Below, piece by piece: positions 26,403 to 33,334 of a stretch of DNA of 33,334 nucleotides. Position numbers and translations under genes: made by a program. The DNA is from Betaproteobacteria bacterium RIFCSPLOWO2_02_FULL_65_20 (GTDB lineage: Bacteria > Pseudomonadota > Gammaproteobacteria > Burkholderiales > SG8-39), in the NCBI GenBank assembly GCA_001770425.1, contig MEQZ01000214.1, positions 3,588 to 36,921 of the forward strand. Direction: 5' to 3'. The notes beneath the pieces are model-generated. The model made no database searches. It was not told the DNA's origin and was given only the letters and a program-made list of their open reading frames with translations. Each line of letters begins with the position of its first letter. The first letter of the stretch is position 1.

Positions 26403-27902
26403 TCAGAAACGGTGCCCGGCGCGATACTCGGTCAACAGGTTGTCGTCGGTGATAATGTCCAGCGGGCGCGAGTGATCGGCCTGCTCCCGCGCCACGTCGA
26501 TGAACGTCCGATCCAGGAAACTTCGTATCACTTTCCCGCTTCCGGGCGGGAACAACGGTGCACCGTCGAGAACCAGGCTTTGCAGCCGATCAAAGGCCGC
26601 CTGGGTGCGCAACCCGGGACGAAAATCATGGTCGCTTGCGACGACGAACCCTTGGTAGCGGTAGGCATTCCCGAATACCGCCGAGGCGGTGCGCAACACG
26701 TCGGGGGAACCCGTGCTGTTGTAGGCGAGGATGGCCCCCGGCGCCATGTGCGCCTTCACCTCGGACAGGAATTCCCTGGACAGCAGGCTCGATGCGTAGA
26801 CCCGCCAGTGCCACGTCGTATTGACGACCACGAGGTCATACCGGGCCCCCGGCTGACCCTTGAGCCACCGGCGACCGTCGTCGATATGCAGACGCACCCT
26901 GGCGTCGCGCAATGCGCTGAGTTGCCGCGGATAGTCCTGCATCGCCCCCAGGTAGCCGGGGTTGATCTCGATGATGTCGATTTGCTCGACGCCCGGAAAT
27001 GCCGTCACGAGCTTGAGCCAGCTGCCGATCGACAATCCGATCATCAGCACCCTGCGCGGGCGATCCTGCAGCGCCGACAGGATGAGCAGCCGGTCGATGC
27101 CATTCGAGTTGACCACGGGATCGAGGTTCGCCCGACCGTCATAGACATTGCCGCCGTACACTGCGTCGCCCGATTGCCCGCCGTCGTAGATGGTCACGAT
27201 GCCGTGGCGCGTCTCGACGATGCGCTTGATCGTTCCCGCGTCGGTCGCGACCAGGTGAATGAGCCGGTCGGGAAGCGCCCACGCAAGTCCGCACAGGGCG
27301 ATGCCCGCCGTGCCCAGCGCAGCGATGCGCCATGCCGGCCAGCACTTGAACAGGCAAAGCACACCCGCGAAGAAACCGAGCACGGCCACTACGGCAAAAC
27401 ACTGCTGCGTCGTAAGGATGTCCAGAAGCACAAAACCCGTCACGATCGGCCCCAGCGCCGAGCCCGCGATATTGAACGCGTACACCCGCGACATCGATCG
27501 CCCGACGCGATTGCCGGTCTGGTCCGAGCCCAAGTGGTGCGCGATCGGGAACACCACTGCCTTCAGTGCCGCGGTGATCATGACCAGCAGGCCGCCGCAG
27601 GCCTTCTGCCAGTTCTCCGCAGAGTGAGCGACGATGCCGTACAACCACGGGCTCGCGAGATCGAACACGCCGGAGGCCGTGAGGACCAGGCCGCTGACCA
27701 CCCACAGGTTCCGGGTCCCCGTGCTTGCCTCCTTGCCGATCCGCGCACCCAGTGCGATGCCCAGCAGATAGGCGGCCAGCACGAAGGAAAGCGCCTGGGG
27801 TACCGACTCGTTGGCGAAGCCGAACAGCCGGATCCAGAGAATTTCCTGGCTGAGAGACAGAAAGCCGGCAGCGAACGACAGTAGATGCGGCGCCCGGTTC
27901 AT
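26403..27902 (-). CDS. Membrane protein with C-terminal spermidine synthase-like domain
   Basis: N-terminal TM segments, then Rossmann-like RRVLMIGLSIGSWLKLVTAFPGVEQIDIIEINPGYL...RLHIDDGRRWL...YDLVVVNTTWHWRVYASSLLSREFL. Confidence 0.8.
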   Translation of the reverse strand: MNRAPHLLSFAAGFLSLSQEILWIRLFGFANESVPQALSFVLAAYLLGIALGARIGKEASTGTRNLWVVSGLVLTASGVFDLASPWLYGIVAHSAENWQKACGGLLVMITAALKAVVFPIAHHLGSDQTGNRVGRSMSRVYAFNIAGSALGPIVTGFVLLDILTTQQCFAVVAVLGFFAGVLCLFKCWPAWRIAALGTAGIALCGLAWALPDRLIHLVATDAGTIKRIVETRHGIVTIYDGGQSGDAVYGGNVYDGRANLDPVVNSNGIDRLLILSALQDRPRRVLMIGLSIGSWLKLVTAFPGVEQIDIIEINPGYLGAMQDYPRQLSALRDARVRLHIDDGRRWLKGQPGARYDLVVVNTTWHWRVYASSLLSREFLSEVKAHMAPGAILAYNSTGSPDVLRTASAVFGNAYRYQGFVVASDHDFRPGLRTQAAFDRLQSLVLDGAPLFPPGSGKVIRSFLDRTFIDVAREQADHSRPLDIITDDNLLTEYRAGHRF

Positions 27903-28522
27903 CGGGGTCTCCGGAACGCCAGCATCGCGACCAGCGCCACCGCCGAATTGAGCGCTGCCGCGGCACGCACACTTCCCGCCAGACCGAATTCCTGCAGCAG
28001 CACGAATCCCGCAAGCACGGCTCCCACTGACGCGCCCAGCGTATTCGCGTAATAGAGCATGCCAACGGCGCTGCCCACGTGATGATCGGTGGCATTCAAG
28101 TGCGCCACCAGGATCGGCAGGGTGGCGCCCATCAGGATGGTCGGGATGACGAGGATGGAGAAACTGGCCAGCGCGGTGAACTCGTCCCCGCCCGCGGCGA
28201 GCGCCGATCCCGTGGCCCCGATCAGTTGCGGACTGATGAATCCGTAGGCACCGATACAGAGCTCGGTCGCGGCAAATATCGTCAGCAGACGGAGCGGAAA
28301 TCTGTCGGCCACCTGCCCGCCGAGCAACGCACCGGCCCCCAGCCCGAACATGAAGACGGACACGATGACCGTCACCGACTCCAGATCGACGCCGAACAGG
28401 GCATACAGCATCCTTTGCCAGGCGATCTGATAGACGAGCGCGGCCGCCCCGGAGGCGAAGAACAGCCCGAACAAGATTGCGCGCCGGACACCCCGCAGGT
28501 CACTTGCCGCCTGCTTGCTCAT
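27899..28522 (-). CDS. MFS-like N-terminal half of a fused MFS/spermidine synthase-type membrane protein
   Basis: GAAALVYQIAWQRMLYALFGVDLESVTVIVSVFMFGLGAGALLGGQVADR is typical of this family. Overlaps the following gene by ATGA. Start MSKQ (28522) or M at 28546. Confidence 0.75.
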   Translation of the reverse strand: MSKQAASDLRGVRRAILFGLFFASGAAALVYQIAWQRMLYALFGVDLESVTVIVSVFMFGLGAGALLGGQVADRFPLRLLTIFAATELCIGAYGFISPQLIGATGSALAAGGDEFTALASFSILVIPTILMGATLPILVAHLNATDHHVGSAVGMLYYANTLGASVGAVLAGFVLLQEFGLAGSVRAAAALNSAVALVAMLAFRRPR

Positions 28523-28581
28523 CGGTCGCGCTTCTTCTCCTTCCAAGGCAAGCCGCCCTCAGGCGCGTTCCGCAGCGCCCA

Positions 28582-28707
28582 TCATTCTATTTTGGTGCCC
28601 GATGCCTTGATCACCTCGGCCCACTTCGCTATTTCCGCCTTCATGAACCGCTTGAACTCTTCGGGGGTGCTGACGCACGGTTCGAGGGCCACTTTCAACA
28701 CCCGCTC
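28582..28707 (-). pseudogene. C-terminal remnant of a Bug/TctC-type solute-binding protein
   Basis: Minus frame ERVLKVALEPCVSTPEEFKRFMKAEIAKWAEVIKASGTKIE*; TPEEF..F..AEIAKW..VIK..G is the usual Bug C-terminus. No intact 5' part. Confidence 0.7.
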
Positions 28708-28712
28708 CCCGC

Positions 28713-28862
28713 TCACCACGCCCGTGACGGGGCCGCTCCGGCTGGGGCCAGATCCCCATGCTTCGCCGCCATTTCTCTGAGTTCATTCTTCAGCACCTTG
28801 CCCACTGCGTTCCTGGTCAACGCATCCGCGAAGACAGTTTCCAGTCGCGTGCGCGCAAGAGG
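28713..28862 (-). pseudogene. C-terminal remnant of an AMP-forming acyl-CoA synthetase
   Basis: Minus frame LARTRLETVFADALTRNAVGKVLKNELREMAAKHG...*; matches the conserved C-terminal (L)PRNxxGKVLKxELR motif, with TAA stop upstream in frame. Confidence 0.65.
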
Positions 28863-28966
28863 TTACCGCATCCGCTACGGCTGCGCATCAAAACTGCCGC
28901 ACGCGAACTTCGGTAAGATGGGCAAGCAGCCGGGCGGCTGCGAGGTTCTCGCAATCGGGAGACGTC

Positions 28967-29815
28967 ATGAGTAAATCACTATGGCCGGAAGGCAAGCGCA
29001 TTGCGGTTGCGCTGACGTTCCTGCTGGAGAGCTGGTCCGAAGGCAAGGCGCCGCCTTATTCGCCGATGACGAGTCCGCCCAAGCCGGGCGCGCTCGACCT
29101 GGCGGGCATACAGTGGTCCGAGTACGGCGCCAGGGCGGGTGGCTACCGGCTGATGCGGATTGCCAAGCAGCACAACCTGCCCGCCACGTTCTGCGTCAAC
29201 GCCCGGGTCGCAGAACTTTTCCCGGCGGTGGTGAAGCAAGTCGTCGCCTCGGGGTTCGAACTGGCCGCCCACAACTATGCGCAGGACCAGGTGCTTCCCG
29301 GCCTCACGGAGGCAGAGGAGCGCGGTGTCATCCGGCGCAGCGTCAAGTTGCTCCAGGACGTCTCCGGCGTGAGGCCGTGCGGGTGGCTGAGTTCCACCAT
29401 CGCGACCACCGAGCACACTGCCGACCTGCTTGCGGAAGAGGGCATGCTCTGGCACGGGGACTACAACTACCTCGATCTTCCCTGCAGGGTCAAGACCAGG
29501 CACGGGTCCATTGTGGCCATCCCGCACAGCGACTATGCCGACAATCGCGTGCTGCGCGGGGCGCCGCGCGATTGGTACCAGTGCTACAAGGACATGTTCG
29601 ACTTCCTCTACCATCAGGAACCGGATGCCTTCATCAATATCACCATCCACGGCCACTTCGGCGGACGGCCGCTGATTTCTGCGGTGCTCGACCAGATGCT
29701 GCGTTACATCACCGGACATCCGGGCGTATGGTTTCCACGGCACGACGACCTCGCCCGGTGGGTGAACGACCGGAGCATCGACGAAATCACCTACGCCGAG
29801 CGGTTCTCGCTATGA
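28967..29815 (+). CDS. Polysaccharide deacetylase / PuuE allantoinase-like protein
   Basis: Intact 282 aa with GGYRLMRIAKQHNLPATFCVNARVAELFP, GFELAAHNYAQDQVL, GWLSSTIATTEHTADLLAEEGMLWHGDYNYLDLP. Confidence 0.82.
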   Translation: MSKSLWPEGKRIAVALTFLLESWSEGKAPPYSPMTSPPKPGALDLAGIQWSEYGARAGGYRLMRIAKQHNLPATFCVNARVAELFPAVVKQVVASGFELAAHNYAQDQVLPGLTEAEERGVIRRSVKLLQDVSGVRPCGWLSSTIATTEHTADLLAEEGMLWHGDYNYLDLPCRVKTRHGSIVAIPHSDYADNRVLRGAPRDWYQCYKDMFDFLYHQEPDAFINITIHGHFGGRPLISAVLDQMLRYITGHPGVWFPRHDDLARWVNDRSIDEITYAERFSL

Positions 29816-29850
29816 TCCGGTCTCATATGGTTCGAAACAAGGAGGAAAAC

Positions 29851-30816
29851 ATGAAAGCCATTCGATTGACGGCCCTGTCCCTGCTGCTCGCCCCGGTGCT
29901 TGCACTGGCCCAGGCATATCCATCCAAGCCGGTGCGCATGGTGGTTCCCTATTCGGCGGGCGGCGCGACCGACACGGTCGCGCGCGCGGTCGGCAATCGC
30001 CTCTCCGAGGCGCTTGGTCAGCAGGTGGTGATCGACAACCGCGGCGGCGCGAGCGGCATGATCGGCTCGGACATCGTCGCCAAGGCGGCGCCGGACGGCT
30101 ACACGCTGCTGCTGACGGTCGGCCCGCCGCACAGCGCGTTCCCCTTCTTCATGAAGAACGTTCCATTCGACACCGTCAAGGATTTCACCCCGATCATCGT
30201 CGTCGGCACCGCGCCGCAGGCGATCGTGGTGCATCCTTCGCTGCCGGTGACCTCGCTGAAGGGACTCATCGACTATTCGAAAAAGAACCCGGGCAAGCTC
30301 TCCTACGGCACCTCGGGCGTCGGCTCCTCGCAGCACATGGGCGGGCTGCTGCTCAACCGGGCGGCCGGCACCGACATGGTTCACGTGGCGTACAAGGGTG
30401 GCGCACCGGCGCTGAACGATGTGCTCGGCGGCCAAATCCCGGTCGCCATCGTGATCCTGTCCAACGTGATCACCCATGTGCGCGCCGGTAAGCTGCACCT
30501 GCTGGCGGTGCTGGAGGCGCAGCGCGCCAAGGCGGCGCCCGACACGCCGACCGTCGCCGAGGCCGGCGTGCCGGGCTACGCGGTGCCCGACACCTGGATC
30601 GGACTGGTCGGACCGGCGAGGCTGCCCGAGGCGATCGTCAACCAGGTGAATGCCGCCGTGCTGAAGGCGCTCGGCTTCGCGGACGTGCGCGCGCGGCTCG
30701 AGGCGGCCGGCTTCGAAGTCCGGGGCAATACGCCGAAGGAATTCGCCGACGGGATCGCGAAGGGCTACGAGACCTACCGGAGAATCGCGACCGAGGCTGG
30801 CATCAAGCCGGAGTAG
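29851..30816 (+). CDS. Bug/TctC family tripartite tricarboxylate transporter substrate-binding protein
   Basis: AQAYPSKPVRMVVPYSAGGATDTVARAVGNRLSEALGQQVVIDNRGGASGMIGSDIVAKAAPDGYTLL; GGAGG SD before ATG 29851. Confidence 0.95.
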   Translation: MKAIRLTALSLLLAPVLALAQAYPSKPVRMVVPYSAGGATDTVARAVGNRLSEALGQQVVIDNRGGASGMIGSDIVAKAAPDGYTLLLTVGPPHSAFPFFMKNVPFDTVKDFTPIIVVGTAPQAIVVHPSLPVTSLKGLIDYSKKNPGKLSYGTSGVGSSQHMGGLLLNRAAGTDMVHVAYKGGAPALNDVLGGQIPVAIVILSNVITHVRAGKLHLLAVLEAQRAKAAPDTPTVAEAGVPGYAVPDTWIGLVGPARLPEAIVNQVNAAVLKALGFADVRARLEAAGFEVRGNTPKEFADGIAKGYETYRRIATEAGIKPE

Positions 30817-30884
30817 TGCGCGACCATGATGTCCGAACGCGCCCGCGGTCGGATCCGCTGGCGCGGCCGGTGCTCAGCGGCCCG

Positions 30885-32249
30885 TCACTCGGCCTGGGCG
30901 AGCATTTGTCGCACTAGCTGTTCAACCAGATTCGTATTCACCCGGCCGGCCTCGAATTCCGGGTGGCCCATCACGAAGTGCAGGAATGTCAGGGTCGTGC
31001 CGATGCCCGAGACCGAGAACTGCTCCAGCGCCCGTCGCATCCGCGCCAGCGCTTCGGTCCGGTCGGTACCGTAGACGATCAGCTTGCCCAGCATCGAATC
31101 GTAGTACATGGGAATGGTGTAACCGGCATAGCAGTGGGTGTCCAGCCGGATGTTCGGCCCCTGCGGCGGGTTCCACTCCACGATCCGGCCCGGACTGGGC
31201 CGGAATCCCTCGGCCGGCAGTTCCGCATTGATGCGGCATTCGATGGCATGGCCGCGGAAGATCACATCGGACTGCGAGAAGCGCAGCCGTTCTCCGCGGG
31301 CGACGCGGAACTGTTCCTGCACCAGATCGATACCCGTGATCATCTCGCTGACCGGATGCTCGACCTGGATTCGCGTGTTCATCTCCAGGAAGTAGAACTT
31401 CTCCGCATCCTGGTCGACGATGAACTCGACGGTCCCGGCGTTCTCGTAACGGATGTTCCGCGCCAGCGTGACCCCCGCCTGCCGGATCTCTTCGCGGAGC
31501 TCTTCCGTAATGGCCGGCGCCGGCGACTCTTCAACCAGCTTCTGATGCCGGCGCTGCAGAGAGCAGTCGCGCTCTCCCAGATGGATCACGTTTCCGAAGC
31601 GGTCTCCGAGCACCTGGACCTCGATGTGCCGGGCATTCGGGATATAGCGCTCAAGGTAGAGGCTATCGTCCCCGAAGGCCGCGCGGGCCTCGGCCGAGGC
31701 GGATCCGAACATCTGCTGCATCTCCCCGTAATCCATCACGATCTTCATGCCGCGGCCGCCGCCACCCGCGGCCGCCTTCATCATCACCGGAAGACCGATG
31801 CGCTCGGCAAGCTTCGCCGCCTCCGCGTAGGAATGGACCTTCTCCGACCCGGGGAGGATGGGCAGGCCGTACTGGCGGGCGAGCGCCCGGGCCTGCAGCT
31901 TGTTGCCCATCTCCTGGATCTGTTCGGGTCTCGGTCCTACGAACGTAATCCCCTGCGCGGCACAAGCCTGCGCCAATTCCGGCGACTCGGCCAGAAAACC
32001 GTAGCCCGGATGGATTGCGTCCGATCCCGTCCCGAGGGCGGCGGAAACGATGGCTTTGATGTTCAGATAGCTGTCGGTAGTGTTGGCCGGACCGATACAG
32101 ACGGCGCGGCCCGCAATCCGCACGGGCAAGCTGTCCCGATCGGCTTCTGAAAAGGCGAGGACGGTCTCGATTCCCAGCGCTTCGCAGGCCCGGATGATGC
32201 GGACCGCGATTTCGCCGCGATTGGCGATCAGAACGCGGGAGACGGTCAA
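30885..32249 (-). CDS. accC: Biotin carboxylase subunit
   Basis: VLIANRGEIAVRIIRACEALGIETV; HPGYGFLAESPELAQAC; GGGGRGMKIV; EMNTRIQVEHPVSEMITGIDLV. Confidence 0.95.
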   Translation of the reverse strand: MTVSRVLIANRGEIAVRIIRACEALGIETVLAFSEADRDSLPVRIAGRAVCIGPANTTDSYLNIKAIVSAALGTGSDAIHPGYGFLAESPELAQACAAQGITFVGPRPEQIQEMGNKLQARALARQYGLPILPGSEKVHSYAEAAKLAERIGLPVMMKAAAGGGGRGMKIVMDYGEMQQMFGSASAEARAAFGDDSLYLERYIPNARHIEVQVLGDRFGNVIHLGERDCSLQRRHQKLVEESPAPAITEELREEIRQAGVTLARNIRYENAGTVEFIVDQDAEKFYFLEMNTRIQVEHPVSEMITGIDLVQEQFRVARGERLRFSQSDVIFRGHAIECRINAELPAEGFRPSPGRIVEWNPPQGPNIRLDTHCYAGYTIPMYYDSMLGKLIVYGTDRTEALARMRRALEQFSVSGIGTTLTFLHFVMGHPEFEAGRVNTNLVEQLVRQMLAQAE

Positions 32250-32809
32250 CTGCGAGCCCCCTTGCGAGAGCCCTTCGCGCCGGCCGAAGCGGCGGCCGCG
32301 GGCCGGACGCGGAAGAGAACATGCCCATACTCGATGAACTCGGCGTCCTGCACGCAGATCTCGGTGACCACGCCGCTCACGCCCGCCCGGACGGCGGTGA
32401 ATACTTTCATTACCTCGATCAGCCCGACCGTGGTATCGGCGGTCACCTCGGCGCCCACCGACACGAAGGGGGCGGCACCGGGTTCCGGCTTCGCATAGAA
32501 CCGCCCCATCAATGGCGCAACGATCGTGACTGTCCCGTCCTGCGCGCGAACTGCGTCCGCAGCCGCGGGTGCCGGCGCAACGGGTGCGGCGGCGACCGCC
32601 GCCGGGACAGCAGCGACCGGCGGCGCAGTCACCGACGGGGCGGGCACGGCCGCGCCCATGCCCGGCGGCGCGTTGCCCTTGCCGATCGTCACCTTCAGAT
32701 TTCCCACATCCAGCTGCAGAAAGTCGAAACTCGACCGATCCAGCGTTTCGACAAGCAGTGAAATTTGCCGGACTTCGTCATCGCTCAGCGAATCCAATGC
32801 GTTGCTCAC
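32246..32809 (-). CDS. accB: Biotin carboxyl carrier protein
   Basis: Ala/Pro linker, C-terminal biotinyl domain with VGLIEVMKVFTAVRAGVSGVVTEICVQDAEFIEYGHVLFRV; overlaps accC by 4 nt. Confidence 0.9.
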   Translation of the reverse strand: MSNALDSLSDDEVRQISLLVETLDRSSFDFLQLDVGNLKVTIGKGNAPPGMGAAVPAPSVTAPPVAAVPAAVAAAPVAPAPAAADAVRAQDGTVTIVAPLMGRFYAKPEPGAAPFVSVGAEVTADTTVGLIEVMKVFTAVRAGVSGVVTEICVQDAEFIEYGHVLFRVRPAAAASAGAKGSRKGARS

Positions 32810-32863
32810 TCTGTCTTCTCCTTCGTTCGTGACTCGATAATCACTTGTCCGCGCCGCTCGGAA

Positions 32864-33334
32864 TCAGCTCTGCACCAGCAGCGAATCGCTGCCCCGCTGC
32901 ACCTGCACGTAGCGCACCCGCTCGTGTTTGCCCAGTTCCTCGATCAGCGCGAGCAGGGGTATGCCCGCGCCCAGGTATTTCCTCGGCGGACCGGCCGCGC
33001 GCATCGCCCGGATCTCATCCTCGCCCTTCATGATGTAGCGCAGCAGGAACTCCTCGTCCGATACCCCGGGGCCGCCGAGCCTGCCCCGCAGTTCCTGCAG
33101 CGGGATATCGCGCATCCGTTTCGCAGCCATTTCTTTCAACTCTTTCGCCCTGGGGTTGGCAAGCAGCTTGTCCTTCAGGTTCTGATCCATCCACGGCTGA
33201 CCCGAATCTTCCCCGAAAACCCCCAGCGCAAACAGGATCAACTCGTCGATGACATGCTTGTAGCGTTCCCCCATGGTCACGTTGAGCGTGGACTGCGTAA
33301 CCACGAACTGCGAATGCGGCGTGATCATGATCGG
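32864..33334 (-). CDS. C-terminal part of an HMGL-type biotin-dependent carboxyltransferase (OadA / pyruvate carboxylase subunit B-like); runs off window
   Basis: PIMITPHSQFVVTQSTLNVTMGERYKHVIDELILFALGVFGEDSGQPWMDQNLKDKLLANPRAKEL...GVSDEEFLLRYIMKGEDEI; open at window end. Confidence 0.8.
   Translation of the reverse strand, partial: PIMITPHSQFVVTQSTLNVTMGERYKHVIDELILFALGVFGEDSGQPWMDQNLKDKLLANPRAKELKEMAAKRMRDIPLQELRGRLGGPGVSDEEFLLRYIMKGEDEIRAMRAAGPPRKYLGAGIPLLALIEELGKHERVRYVQVQRGSDSLLVQS

Noticed and set aside
25407-27884. 825-aa plus-strand ORF
   Set aside because: Spans antisense to two well-supported minus-strand genes, with composition typical of a shadow ORF.
32321-32761. ORFs overlapping accB on the plus strand
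   Set aside because: Antisense to a clear BCCP gene; no recognisable domain or start signal.
1-33334. tRNA, rRNA or insertion sequence
   Set aside because: No cloverleaf, rRNA motif, transposase or terminal inverted repeat with target duplication recognised by eye; a tRNAscan/IS search would be needed to exclude them.

Overview
GC-rich window consistent with a betaproteobacterial chromosome (inferred from gene content and order, not searched). Left third: a type IV pilus-like (T4P-like) operon with PilN/PilO/PilP-like small proteins, a large PilX-like protein and a prepilin, followed by a membrane class III adenylate cyclase and a small internally duplicated membrane protein. Then come a convergent membrane sensor histidine kinase, an ABC-2-type permease, a hypothetical protein, and a second prepilin gene with a well-matched sigma-54 promoter and a rho-independent terminator. 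Middle: a hipBA toxin-antitoxin pair, an O-antigen ligase/PglL-like protein and a Kef-type antiporter on the minus strand, then the canonical kdsD-kdsC-lptC-lptA-lptB-rpoN-ptsN-hprK-rapZ cluster. The hpf/raiA gene often found between rpoN and ptsN is absent there. Right third: mutY, a 5'-nucleotidase, a two-gene split of the MFS/spermidine-synthase family, a small graveyard of gene remnants, a polysaccharide deacetylase, a Bug/TctC solute-binding protein, and a BC/BCCP/HMGL-type carboxyltransferase cluster running off the right edge. The most striking non-coding signal is a dispersed, oriented, roughly 100-bp palindromic element (core TCTCCCGATTTCGGGAAGTTGC...GCAACTTCCCGAAATCGGGAGA). It has four intergenic copies (5883, 21366, 23006 inverted, 25297), conserved flanks outside the hairpin, and a compensatory double substitution in copy A.
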